Shown piece by piece: positions 16,889 to 24,608 of a DNA stretch of 40,947 nt. A program made the position numbers and the translations under genes. Numbering within the stretch: the stretch's first letter is position 1; each line of letters opens with the position of its first letter. Location: NCBI RefSeq assembly GCF_000429345.1, contig NZ_AUBR01000030.1:1-40947 (forward strand), read 5' to 3'. The notes beneath the pieces were generated by a model. That model was not told the origin of the DNA, made no database searches, and saw only the letters and a list, made by a program, of their open reading frames with translations. This DNA is from Desulfovirgula thermocuniculi DSM 16036 (GTDB lineage Bacteria; Bacillota; Desulfotomaculia; Desulfotomaculales; Desulfovirgulaceae).

Positions 16889-17995
16889 GTGGCGGAACTT
16901 GTGGAGAAAGGGCGCATATCTTCCCGCCAGCTGGCTCTGCTGCTTTTCAGCACGGTGATTTCCACCATCACCGTCTACCCTCCCTCCCTGGTGGCCGGGG
17001 TGGCCGGCAGGGACGCCTGGCTGGCCGTAGTGCTGGCCACCGCCTACACCCTGCTGTTCTGGTGGGTGATTGTCGCCCTGGCGGCGCGCTTTCCCGGCGA
17101 AACTGCCGTGCAGTACGCGAGGCAAGTCCTCGGGCGGTGGCTGGGGAGCCTGGTGGGGCTGGTTTTTATTTTCTTTTTTTTCGTGCTGGGGTTTAACGTG
17201 GCCCGCGTGATGGGCGAGATCATGACCACTGCTTTTATGCCGCGCACGCCGGAGGTGGTCATCGTGGCCATCCTGGTGGTGCTGGGCGCCTATGCCGCGT
17301 ACGGCGGCCTGGAGGTCATCGCCCGCGTGAACGAGATTCTCCTTCCCGTGGGCGTGGCCGTCCTCCTCTTTGTGGGCGCAAGCTCGCTGTCGACCGTGGA
17401 CTTCGCCAACTTCCTGCCCGTCCTGGAAGAAGGCCTGCGCCCGGTTAACTGGGGCGGCGTACTCCTCCTTTCCTTTACGGGGGAGGTGGTGCTGGCCCTC
17501 ATGCTCTTTCCCTTTGTGCAGGACCGAGAGGTGGTGGCCCGGGACGGCGCGCTGACCATCCTCGGCCTGGGTGCGGCCATGCAGATCGGCGTGCTGGCCA
17601 TCGGCCTCTACACCCCGGAGGTGGCCGCCAAGATGGTCTTCCCGGCCCTGGAGATGGTGCGCGGCGTATCGCTGGGCAAGCTCATCTCCCACCTGGACGT
17701 GCTCATCATGGGCGTCTGGATCGGGGGAATATTCATCAAGCTGGCCGTTCTATACTACGCTGCGGTGCTGGGCCTGGCGCAGTGGCTGGGGCTGGAGGAC
17801 TACCGCCCCATGGTGGCGCCCACGGGCGTGCTCCTGGTGGCCTTTTCCCTGCTGGCCTACCGCACGCAGGGCGAATACTACACCACCGCCCTAATGGAAG
17901 TCTTTCCCGGGCAGGCGCTAATCCATGAGTTCTGCCTGCCCCTCTTGCTCCTCCTGGTGGCTCGGCTGCGGGGCCTGCGGGGCGGCGAGGGCTAG
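16889..17995 (+). CDS. GerAB-type spore germination permease
   Basis: A 368-residue, very hydrophobic protein with about ten predicted membrane helices, of the endospore germination permease family (APC superfamily). The N-terminal EKGRISSRQLALLLFSTVIST is typical, as are the helix AYGGLEVIARVNEILLPV and the VQDREVVARDGA stretch. GerAB subunits bind or pass germinants in the inner spore membrane together with GerAA and GerAC. The GTG at 16889 has a GGAGGTGAG site 8 nt upstream. No gerAA or gerAC is next to it, so it is an orphan B subunit. Its last 78 nt are antisense to the end of the flanking FAD gene. Confidence 0.88.
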   Translation: MAELVEKGRISSRQLALLLFSTVISTITVYPPSLVAGVAGRDAWLAVVLATAYTLLFWWVIVALAARFPGETAVQYARQVLGRWLGSLVGLVFIFFFFVLGFNVARVMGEIMTTAFMPRTPEVVIVAILVVLGAYAAYGGLEVIARVNEILLPVGVAVLLFVGASSLSTVDFANFLPVLEEGLRPVNWGGVLLLSFTGEVVLALMLFPFVQDREVVARDGALTILGLGAAMQIGVLAIGLYTPEVAAKMVFPALEMVRGVSLGKLISHLDVLIMGVWIGGIFIKLAVLYYAAVLGLAQWLGLEDYRPMVAPTGVLLVAFSLLAYRTQGEYYTTALMEVFPGQALIHEFCLPLLLLLVARLRGLRGGEG

Positions 17996-19045
17996 TCTTT
18001 TCCCCGCCGCCTGCCAGAGCGCAAAGAGGTTCAGCCCGGAACGGTAGATGAGCTGTTTTAAACCGGGCAGGTTTAAAAGGCCCAGGAGGCGCTCCAGCCC
18101 CCGGTCGTCCAGCCGCTCCAGGAGGCGCCTTAGGGCCCTGCACTGGTCGAGGCGCCGCACCAGCGGCTGCACTAGACTCTCGTAGTCCAGCCCGCGGGCT
18201 ATGGCCCGGGCGGCCAGCACCCCGCTAACTATACTGGCAAAGACGCCTTCCCCCAGGAAATTGTCGACAAACCCCCCGGCGGTGCCGGTAAGGAGGAGGT
18301 TTTTCACCTGCCGGCGTGATGGCCGGCCGCAGTGAAAGATCATTTCAAAGGCCTCCACCACCGGATAGCGGTCCAAACCTTCTGCCTCCAGAAACATATT
18401 CCAGTAATCGTCCAGCTGTTTTAGCCCGATTCCCCCCACGCACAGGTGGAGGGAGGCCCGCTCCCTTCCCAGGGGCACCAGGTGGCCGAAGCCGTGGCCG
18501 GCGTAGCGGGTGTCCAGCCACATGGAGGCCGCCCGGGGGTCGAAATCCCCCAGCACAACGGCCCCCTTAACGGCTACCTGTTCCGGCTCCTGCCAGAGCT
18601 CCAGGCGGGAGGCCACGTCGCCGTCGCCCGTGGCCACCACCACGCGGTCGAATTCCTGGGAAAGCTCCAGGGGGTCGGCCGGCGTTTCAAAGGAGATGGG
18701 TGACCGCAGCCGGGAGGCCAGCTGGCACTCCAGGGATGCCGGGGCGCGCCCGCGGTGGACGATGTAGCCTAGGCGCCCGCTCACGGCCACGCGCCTGCCC
18801 GGCGAGTGCATGACGATTTTCTGCAGCCTGGCCAGCGGTAGCAGGCGCAGGCGGCAGCGCTGCTCCAGGTACGCCAGCTGGTCTTTTACCGGTCGCCAGG
18901 TAAGCTCTAAGAGCACTTCCGCCCGCTCCACCGGGCTGCCCACCCGGTGGTGGCGCTCGTAAATTGCCGGCCGGATGCCCAGCCGCTCGAGCTCCAGGGC
19001 GCAGGCCAGCCCCGCCGGCCCGGCGCCCACGATGGCCACCCGCAA
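17918..19045 (-). CDS. FAD-dependent oxidoreductase, paralogue of the 15688-16803 gene
   Basis: A 375-residue flavoprotein. The FAD-binding VAIVGAGPAGLACALELE opens the protein and LLLTGTAGGFVDNFLGEGVFASI near 240 is the second FAD motif. It is related along its whole length to the other FAD gene (shared WRPVKDQLAYL, LARLQKIVMH, GAVVLGDFDP, LKQLIYRSG). The TTG at 19045 has a GGGGGTGG site upstream. Its last 25 residues (LALAAPQAP...ELMD) are read from DNA that also codes for the end of GerAB and look low-complexity, so the stop may have been moved downstream by drift. Substrate unknown; a lipid or quinone reductase is possible. Confidence 0.72.
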   Translation of the reverse strand: MRVAIVGAGPAGLACALELERLGIRPAIYERHHRVGSPVERAEVLLELTWRPVKDQLAYLEQRCRLRLLPLARLQKIVMHSPGRRVAVSGRLGYIVHRGRAPASLECQLASRLRSPISFETPADPLELSQEFDRVVVATGDGDVASRLELWQEPEQVAVKGAVVLGDFDPRAASMWLDTRYAGHGFGHLVPLGRERASLHLCVGGIGLKQLDDYWNMFLEAEGLDRYPVVEAFEMIFHCGRPSRRQVKNLLLTGTAGGFVDNFLGEGVFASIVSGVLAARAIARGLDYESLVQPLVRRLDQCRALRRLLERLDDRGLERLLGLLNLPGLKQLIYRSGLNLFALWQAAGKRLALAAPQAPQPSHQEEQEGQAELMD

Positions 19046-19131
19046 TTCCGGCCACCCCCGCTGCCCAAACTCCGTTCATATTGTTTGCCGCCGGTGGGCA
19101 CATTATGTTCTGGTGTAGGGAGGTGCGGCTT

Positions 19132-19605
19132 GTGCCCTGGCTGGTTTCCTTCTTAATCAGCTGGGTGTGTTTTAGCCTTTTGGCGGACCTGCGCCGGCCC
19201 GCGGTTCTCTTGGTGGGCGGCCTGGGAGCGGTGGCGGTGCAGCTTTTCACCGACTACCTGGGCCAGCAGCTGGGCCACTACCGGGTGCTGGACCCCGTCA
19301 TACCCCTTTGGGGCTCTTCGGCCTTTTTCACCTTCGGGCCCGTCTTCACCATGGGCGCCCTTTTCGGGCAGTACCTCCCCGCGGCGCGCTGGCTGCAGGG
19401 ACTGCACATTGCGGCTTTTGGCGGCCTGTTGCTGCTGGAAGAGCATATGTTCATGCTGGTCGGCGTGCTGGAATACACGGGGCACTGGAGCCACCCGGCA
19501 AGCTTCCTGATCAACATCCTGGCCATGACCGCCCTGGCCTGGCTGGCGGAAAGCCAGCGCCTCGGCTGGCAGGCGCCGGGGAGGAGGGCCGGGGCCCTTG
19601 ATTGA
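19132..19605 (+). CDS. Small integral membrane protein, CBO0543-like
   Basis: A 157-residue protein with four to five predicted membrane helices. The GTG at 19132 follows a GGGAGGTG site (19117-19124); an ATG at 19105 would add nine residues but lacks a good site. I see the pattern E-x-x-[ML]...W-x-x-x-x-S-F-x-x-N, which resembles the CBO0543 group of uncharacterised membrane proteins from spore-formers; this match is tentative. It is related to the protein at 19713-20162 (LEEHMFMLVGVLEYTGHWSHPASFLINI against VEQVMLAIGSFAHLNWSPAKSLALNV). Function unknown. Its end overlaps a possible 30-residue peptide gene. Confidence 0.65.
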   Translation: MPWLVSFLISWVCFSLLADLRRPAVLLVGGLGAVAVQLFTDYLGQQLGHYRVLDPVIPLWGSSAFFTFGPVFTMGALFGQYLPAARWLQGLHIAAFGGLLLLEEHMFMLVGVLEYTGHWSHPASFLINILAMTALAWLAESQRLGWQAPGRRAGALD

Positions 19606-19690
19606 TCTCTTTACCTTTGCCGTCTTTTCTGCCGGCGTGGCCCTGGCCGTGGCCTTATGGCTTCTCTTGCTGAAGCGGCTGGGGACTTAG
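19598..19690 (+). CDS. Possible 30-residue single-helix membrane peptide
   Basis: TTG at 19598 to TAG at 19688-19690. The product, beginning MIDLFTFAVFSAG and ending LLKRLGT, is one hydrophobic helix with a basic end. A GGAGGAGGG site (19580-19588) lies about 10 nt upstream. It overlaps the end of the preceding membrane protein by 8 nt and fills the gap before the next one, so all three would be one transcript. Too short to be certain; not recognised as a known family. Confidence 0.4.
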   Translation: MIDLFTFAVFSAGVALAVALWLLLLKRLGT

Positions 19691-19712
19691 ACGCCTTAAA
19701 AGGGGGACAGCT

Positions 19713-20162
19713 TTGCGCGTGGCCTGGGTGATCTGGTTCCTTTTTTCTCTGCTGTTATCCCTGCTTGTGGCCGGAAAGGAGGGCTGGCGGAGTTTCTGGC
19801 CCCTGGGCCTGGTGGCCCTGGCCGTGGTCTACGCCTTAGACGGCACTTTAATCGCCCTGGGCGCTTTCAGGTACGACGGCGGCCTGGCCGCCCTGGGGGG
19901 CCTTCCCCTGTTCTATTTCCTCTCCACGGCGCCTTTAGCCGTGGTCGCGGCCCGCTTTTATCCGGCCGTTCACCGCCTGCGCCTGCCCTACGTGGTGGTC
20001 CTGGCGGCGGCTTTTCTTCTGGTGGAGCAGGTGATGCTGGCCATCGGCAGCTTTGCGCACCTGAACTGGTCCCCGGCCAAGAGCCTGGCGCTAAACGTAG
20101 CGGGCTTTTCCCTTTTGTTCTGGCTGGGGGAGTGGCTGGGGTGCTGGGAGAGAGGCCGGTGA
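19713..20162 (+). CDS. Small integral membrane protein, paralogue of the preceding one
   Basis: A 149-residue protein with about five hydrophobic helices. The start is TTG at 19713 behind AAAAGGGGG. The region LLVEQVMLAIGSFAHLNWSPAKSLALNV aligns with the corresponding part of the 19132-19605 product, including the Glu, the Trp and the Ser...Asn spacing. Tandem copies of this kind of protein occur in spore-formers, but nothing in the sequence gives a function. It converges on the minus-strand mini-protein pair. Confidence 0.6.
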   Translation: MRVAWVIWFLFSLLLSLLVAGKEGWRSFWPLGLVALAVVYALDGTLIALGAFRYDGGLAALGGLPLFYFLSTAPLAVVAARFYPAVHRLRLPYVVVLAAAFLLVEQVMLAIGSFAHLNWSPAKSLALNVAGFSLLFWLGEWLGCWERGR

Positions 20163-20173
20163 AACGCGGCGGC

Positions 20174-20428
20174 CTACAGGCCGGGCTGCGGCCTTGCCCG
20201 CAGGGCGGGGATGATCCTGCCGGGCGGAAAAGGAGCGGATTCCAGGTGCAGTATTTCGGTGCGTAAGTAGAGCACGTGCTGTGCCTCCTCGTCCCTTAAA
20301 GCGGCAAAAAGCCGCCTGGCGGCGGGGTTGACCGTGAGGAGCAGTTGCTCGTTGTAAAAGCGCTGGCTGAACATCTTGTCGCAGAGCAGGTCGTAGAGGA
20401 GGTCCAGTTTCTTCAAGGGTGCCCACAC
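20174..20428 (-). CDS. Ferritin-like / CotF-like mini-protein (second of a pair)
   Basis: An 84-residue helical protein. LLYDLLCDKMFSQRFYNEQLLLTVNPAARRLFAALRDEEAQHVLYLRTEI has the two-helix layout of one half of a ferritin-like bundle, with EEAQH as the metal-ligand-like motif; CotF-type spore coat proteins show a similar pattern. The ATG is only 2 nt after the stop of the upstream mini-protein and in a different frame, so the two are surely co-translated. They could assemble as two halves of a four-helix bundle. A spore-coat role would suit the neighbouring gerAB but is inference. Confidence 0.55.
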   Translation of the reverse strand: MWAPLKKLDLLYDLLCDKMFSQRFYNEQLLLTVNPAARRLFAALRDEEAQHVLYLRTEILHLESAPFPPGRIIPALRARPQPGL

Positions 20429-20430
20429 CC

Positions 20431-20652
20431 CTAGCGGATGTTTAAGTTTTTCATCTCCGCTTTAAGCATGACCGCGTGACGGCGGCTGGCCACGGCCAGG
20501 CCGGCCAGCAACTCCTTTAACCGGGGATCCCGCGCGGCCTCTGCCAGGAAGGCGTATTTGGCCTGGCGGCGCTCCTCCATGTCCAGGGCGGCCTTGAAGG
20601 CGTTATTGAGGACTTCTTTTTCCGTTAAAAGGGACAACTGCCTCACCCCCAA
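20431..20652 (-). CDS. Ferritin-like / CotF-like mini-protein (first of a pair)
   Basis: A 73-residue helical protein. LLTEKEVLNNAFKAALDMEERRQAKYAFLAEAARDPRLKELLAGLAVASRRHAVMLKAEM has the coat-F/ferritin-like two-helix pattern, with Glu in helix 1 and a SRRHAVML stretch in helix 2. It is divergent from mtnP and followed 2 nt later by its partner gene. Either the pair is a natural split, or an ancestral ferritin-like gene has been broken by a frameshift; both open frames look intact, which favours the former. Confidence 0.55.
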   Translation of the reverse strand: MGVRQLSLLTEKEVLNNAFKAALDMEERRQAKYAFLAEAARDPRLKELLAGLAVASRRHAVMLKAEMKNLNIR

Positions 20653-20785
20653 AAATATTCTTCCTGGGGGGAAGAAAGCGTATACTTATTTGCGCGTGGC
20701 GGGAGGAAAGTTAAAGGAAAGGGCGAATAGTAGGAAGGGCCAAGCGCAAAGAGTGCGGGAAAAGCTTTTTCTGGAGGGTTGGAGC

Positions 20786-21571
20786 GTGAGCGTGCGCATA
20801 GCCATCATCGGCGGCACGGGGGTATACGACCCGGCCATTTTGGAAGACGTACGGGAGGAGCGCTTATCCACCCCTTTCGGCAGCGCCAGGGTCAAGATCG
20901 GAACCTACAAGGGCAAGGCGGTGGCCTTTATGGCCCGGCATGGGGAGGACCACTCGGTGCCCCCGCACCTGGTGAACTACCGGGCCAACATCTGGGGGCT
21001 GCGGCTTTTAGGGGTAAAAAGCATCCTGGCCACCGCCGCCGTGGGCTCTTTAAACGTGCAGATGAAGCCCCGCCAGTTTGTCTTTGTGGACCAGTTCCTG
21101 GACTTCACCAAGTCCCGGCCCCAGACCTTTGTGGAAAAGGGCGTGGTGCACCTGGACATGACCGACCCCTACTGCCCGGAACTGCGCCGGGTGCTGGCCA
21201 GCGCGGCTGAAGAGTTGGGGCTGGAGCACCACACCAGGGGCACCTACGTCTGCACCGAGGGGCCGCGCTTTGAGACGCCGGCGGAGATCCGCATGTTCCG
21301 CCACCTGGGTGGGGACCTGGTGGGCATGACCAGCGTGCCCGAGGTGGTGCTGGCCAGGGAGGCGGGCATCTGCTACGCCACCGTGGCCATGGTGACCAAT
21401 TATGCGGCGGGGATCGCCCAAGGACGCCTCTCCCACCAGGAGGTGGTGGACGTGATGGCCGAAAATGCGGCCAACCTGCGCCGCCTCCTCATGCGGGCGG
21501 TGGAGATGCTGGACGTGGAGCGCACCTGCCTCTGCCATGCGACTCCCCTTGATCCCTCAGCCGTGCCTTGA
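20786..21571 (+). CDS. mtnP: 5'-methylthio-purine-nucleoside phosphorylase (MTAP/MTIP family)
   Basis: A 261-residue MTAP-type phosphorylase, splitting methylthioadenosine, methylthioinosine or 5'-deoxynucleosides with phosphate. Motifs: IIGGTGVYD, ARHGEDHSVPPHLVNYRAN, YVCTEGPRFETPAEIR, and GMTSVPEVVLAREA. At the base-recognition loop the sequence is TNYAAG with Asn205, where human MTAP has Asp220 and Asp222 for adenine. Asn at this place goes with 6-oxopurine preference in PNP and in the P. aeruginosa methylthioinosine phosphorylase. Together with the mtaD deaminase downstream, this suggests the deaminated nucleoside is the true substrate. The GTG at 20786 has a GGAGGG site 7 nt upstream. 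A weak TATACT at 20681-20686 may be the promoter. Confidence 0.9.
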   Translation: MSVRIAIIGGTGVYDPAILEDVREERLSTPFGSARVKIGTYKGKAVAFMARHGEDHSVPPHLVNYRANIWGLRLLGVKSILATAAVGSLNVQMKPRQFVFVDQFLDFTKSRPQTFVEKGVVHLDMTDPYCPELRRVLASAAEELGLEHHTRGTYVCTEGPRFETPAEIRMFRHLGGDLVGMTSVPEVVLAREAGICYATVAMVTNYAAGIAQGRLSHQEVVDVMAENAANLRRLLMRAVEMLDVERTCLCHATPLDPSAVP

Positions 21572-21585
21572 TGGGGTGATGGGCC

Positions 21586-22632
21586 TTGCTGGAAACCATG
21601 CGCTGGGAAGACGGCGTGCTGGTTTTGCTCGATCAGACCAGGCTGCCTGCCGCCGTGGAGTACATCCGCTGTGCGGATGTGGAGTGCGTGGCCGAGGCCA
21701 TTAGGAATTTGCGGGTGCGGGGGGCGCCGGCCATCGGGGCGGCGGCTGCCTACGGCCTGGTGCTGGCCCTGCGCTCTGCCGCGCCCGGGACGAGAGAGGA
21801 GTTTGTGGCCAGGGCCAAAGAGGCGGCCCGCTACCTGGCCTCCACCCGCCCCACGGCGGTAAACCTCACCTGGGCTTTAAACCGCCTCCTGCGGCGGCTG
21901 GAGGGGCCCGGCGGCGGGGGACCCGCGGAAATGCTGGAGGTGCTCCTCGAGGAGGCCCACGCCATCTACCGGGAGGATCTGGAGGCCAACCGCCGCATGG
22001 GGCGCTTCGGTCAGGAGCTGCTTCCTCCCGGCGCCAGGGTCCTCACCCACTGCAATGCCGGCGCGCTGGCCACCGCCGGCTACGGCACGGCCCTGGGGGT
22101 GGTGCGGGCCGCCCATGAGGCGGGCAAAGGGATCCGCGTGTACGCCTGCGAAACCCGCCCCCTCCTGCAGGGTGCCCGGCTGACCTCCTGGGAACTGCTC
22201 CAGGAAGGGATACCGGTAACACTGGTTACCGACGGCATGGCCGGTTACCTTATGGCGCAGGGCATGGTGGACGCGGTCATCGTGGGGGCGGACCGCATTG
22301 CCGCCAACGGGGACGTGGCCAACAAAATAGGCACCTACGGCCTGGCCGTGCTGGCCTCCTACCACGGCCTGCCCTTTTACGTGGCCGCGCCTCTTTCCAC
22401 GGTGGACCTGACGCTGGAAAGCGGGGCGGAGATCCCCATTGAGGAAAGAAGCCCGCAGGAAGTGACGCACCTTTGCGGCGTGCGCGTGGCCCCCGAAGGG
22501 GTGGGCGTATGGAACCCGGCCTTTGACGTCACTCCTGCCGAGCTGATTACCGCCATCATCACCGACAGGGGGGTGGCCAGACCCCCTTACCGTGAATCCC
22601 TGGCCGCCCTGTGCAGGGACAAAAACTTATGA
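21586..22632 (+). CDS. mtnA: Methylthioribose-1-phosphate isomerase (also 5-deoxyribose-1-P)
   Basis: A 348-residue MtnA converting 5-methylthioribose-1-phosphate to 5-methylthioribulose-1-phosphate; characterised members also take 5-deoxyribose-1-phosphate. NLRVRGAPAIG is present, with the catalytic Cys156 (LTHCNAGALATAGYGTALG) and Asp236 (VGADRIAANGD). The TTG at 21586 follows a GGGGTGAT site. It lies 14 nt after mtnP and uses its product. The classical later steps (MtnB, MtnW/X/D) are not seen; instead a class II aldolase follows two genes on, pointing to aldol cleavage rather than the full methionine-salvage cycle. Confidence 0.95.
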   Translation: MLETMRWEDGVLVLLDQTRLPAAVEYIRCADVECVAEAIRNLRVRGAPAIGAAAAYGLVLALRSAAPGTREEFVARAKEAARYLASTRPTAVNLTWALNRLLRRLEGPGGGGPAEMLEVLLEEAHAIYREDLEANRRMGRFGQELLPPGARVLTHCNAGALATAGYGTALGVVRAAHEAGKGIRVYACETRPLLQGARLTSWELLQEGIPVTLVTDGMAGYLMAQGMVDAVIVGADRIAANGDVANKIGTYGLAVLASYHGLPFYVAAPLSTVDLTLESGAEIPIEERSPQEVTHLCGVRVAPEGVGVWNPAFDVTPAELITAIITDRGVARPPYRESLAALCRDKNL

Positions 22633-22644
22633 GGAGAGTGGCCG

Positions 22645-23892
22645 ATGCAGGACTTTCTCATTAGAGACCCGGGCCTCGCTCCCGCCGGCAGGTTAAAAGT
22701 CGAGTGGGTGCGGGCGCACATGCCGGTGCTCAACGCCGTGCGCCGGGAATTGCGAGAAGGGCAGCCTTTTAAAGGCGTGCGTTTAGCCATGAGCATCCAC
22801 CTGGAGGCCAAAACGGCCTTCCTGGCGCTGGTGCTCAAAGAGGCCGGGGCTCAGGTGGCCATCACCGGCTCCAACCCTCTTTCCACGCAGGACGACGTGG
22901 CGGCGGCCCTGGTGGAGGAAGGCCTCAGTGTCTATGCGTGGCACGGCGCCACGGAGGAGGAGTACACCGACCACCTGATAAGGGTACTCCAGAGCCGCCC
23001 CCATCTGGTCATTGACGACGGAGGCGACCTAGTGCACCTCCTGCATACCCGCTGCCGGGACCTGGCGGGAGAGGTCATCGGGGGCTGCGAGGAAACCACC
23101 ACCGGCGTGCTGCGCCTGCGGGCCCTGGAGAGGGAAGGGAAGCTCCTCTTTCCCATGATTGCCGTCAACGACGCCCGCACCAAGTTTCTCTTTGACAATC
23201 GCTACGGCACGGGAGAGTCCGTCTGGGCGGGCATCATGCGCGCCACAAACTTGCTGGTGGCGGGCAAGACGGTGGTGGTGCTGGGTTACGGCTGGTGCGG
23301 CAAGGGGGTGGCCAAAAGGGCGCGGGGGCTCGGGGCCAGGGTGGTAGTCTGCGAGGTGGACCCCGTGAAGGCCCTGGAGGCCCATATGGACGGCCACCGG
23401 GTAATGAAGAGCACGGAGGCGGCGGCGGTGGGCGACATCTTCATCACCGTTACCGGCTGCCGGGACGTGCTGCGGGCCGAGCATTTTGAGCGCATGAAGG
23501 ACGGGGCCATTTTGGCCAACGCCGGGCACTTCGACGTGGAGATCAGCAAGCCGGACCTCGCTTCCCTGGCCGTTTCCCGGCGGGTGGTGCGGCAAAACGT
23601 GGAGGAATTTGCCATGCCCGACGGGCGGCGGCTCTACCTCCTGGGGGAGGGCCGTCTGGTCAACCTGGCCTGCGGCGACGGCCATCCGGCGGAGATCATG
23701 GACCTCTCCTTTGCCCTGCAGGCGCTGTGCTGCAGGTACCTCTTGGAGCATGGGAAGGGATTTGCGCCCCAGGTTTACCAGGTGCCCCCGGAGGTGGACC
23801 GCCGGGTGGCGGAGCTGAAGCTCTCCTCTTTGGGAATTGAGATCGACCATCTGACACCCGAGCAAAGGGCCTACCTGGAAGGTTGGGAGTGA
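22645..23892 (+). CDS. ahcY: Adenosylhomocysteinase (possibly S-inosylhomocysteine hydrolase)
   Basis: A 415-residue SAH-hydrolase-family enzyme with the NAD motif GYGWCGKG at 214-219 and onward, as in archaeal and thermophilic members (animal enzymes have GYGDVGKG). Other motifs: NDARTKFLFDNRYGTGES, GHFDVEI, and the C-terminal EQRAYLEGW. The insertion typical of longer bacterial forms is absent. It cleaves SAH, or S-inosylhomocysteine in methanogens that deaminate first. Sitting in one run with mtaD, whose family deaminates SAH, it may be of the latter type here; sequence alone does not settle it. ATG with a GAGGAGAG site; it overlaps or abuts the aldolase gene. Confidence 0.93.
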   Translation: MQDFLIRDPGLAPAGRLKVEWVRAHMPVLNAVRRELREGQPFKGVRLAMSIHLEAKTAFLALVLKEAGAQVAITGSNPLSTQDDVAAALVEEGLSVYAWHGATEEEYTDHLIRVLQSRPHLVIDDGGDLVHLLHTRCRDLAGEVIGGCEETTTGVLRLRALEREGKLLFPMIAVNDARTKFLFDNRYGTGESVWAGIMRATNLLVAGKTVVVLGYGWCGKGVAKRARGLGARVVVCEVDPVKALEAHMDGHRVMKSTEAAAVGDIFITVTGCRDVLRAEHFERMKDGAILANAGHFDVEISKPDLASLAVSRRVVRQNVEEFAMPDGRRLYLLGEGRLVNLACGDGHPAEIMDLSFALQALCCRYLLEHGKGFAPQVYQVPPEVDRRVAELKLSSLGIEIDHLTPEQRAYLEGWE

Positions 23893-23897
23893 AAGCC

Positions 23898-24596
23898 ATG
23901 ACCGTGGCCACGGAAAAGTACAAGGAGCAGGTTTTCAAGATGGCCCAGCGCATGGCCACCAGCGGGCTGGTTACGGGCACCTGGGGCAACCTTTCGGCCA
24001 GGGTGCCCAGGGAAGACCTGGTGGTTATCACGCCCAGCGGCGTGCCTTACTTCCTGCTGCAGCCCCGGGACATGGTGGTGCTGGACCTTGAAGGGAGGGT
24101 GGTGGAAGGAGAGAAGCGCCCGTCTACCGAGTCGCGGCTGCACCTGGCCATCTACCGCGCCCGGCCCGATGTTTTTGCCGTGATGCATACCCACAGCGTG
24201 TTTGCCAGCGCCCTGGCGGTGGCCCGCCGCCCCATACCGCCCATCCTGGAGGACCTGGCCCAGGTGGTGGGAGACGGCGTGCCGGTGGCCGCCTACGCCA
24301 GGGCGGGTACGGAAGAGCTGGCCCGGGCGGCGGTGGAGGCACTGGGCAACCGGGGGGCGGTGCTCCTGGCCAACCACGGCATGGTGGGTGTGGGCCGCAA
24401 CCTGGAGGAGGCCTTCATGGTCTGCCAGATAGTTGAAAAATCGGCCAAGGTTTACCTCTGGGCGGAGCTGATCGGGCAGGCGGCGGTCCTGCCCGCGGAA
24501 GAAGTGGAAGCCCTGCGCTCCTGTTACCTGGACGAGTACAGCCGGGAGTACATAAAGGCCTGCGCGGGAGCCATCCCCCGCCCTGGGGGAAGTTAG
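23898..24596 (+). CDS. Class II aldolase, likely 5-deoxyribulose-1-P / methylthioribulose-1-P aldolase
   Basis: A 232-residue zinc aldolase of the fuculose-phosphate aldolase / RhaD / MtnB superfamily. His97 and His99 (MHTHS) and His160 (NHGM) are the zinc ligands, and Glu78 in STESRLH is the catalytic acid-base. Aldolases of this type act on 5-deoxy- or 5-methylthio-ribulose-1-phosphate to give DHAP plus acetaldehyde or methylthioacetaldehyde in the DHAP shunt. MtnB dehydratase is the main alternative, but the fuller fuculose-aldolase-like active site and the absence of mtnW/mtnX genes favour an aldolase. The ATG at 23898 is preferred (GGGAGTGA 6 nt upstream); a GTG at 23889 overlapping the ahcY stop is possible. 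Confidence 0.8.
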   Translation: MTVATEKYKEQVFKMAQRMATSGLVTGTWGNLSARVPREDLVVITPSGVPYFLLQPRDMVVLDLEGRVVEGEKRPSTESRLHLAIYRARPDVFAVMHTHSVFASALAVARRPIPPILEDLAQVVGDGVPVAAYARAGTEELARAAVEALGNRGAVLLANHGMVGVGRNLEEAFMVCQIVEKSAKVYLWAELIGQAAVLPAEEVEALRSCYLDEYSREYIKACAGAIPRPGGS

Positions 24597-24608
24597 GGAG
24601 GTGAGAGC

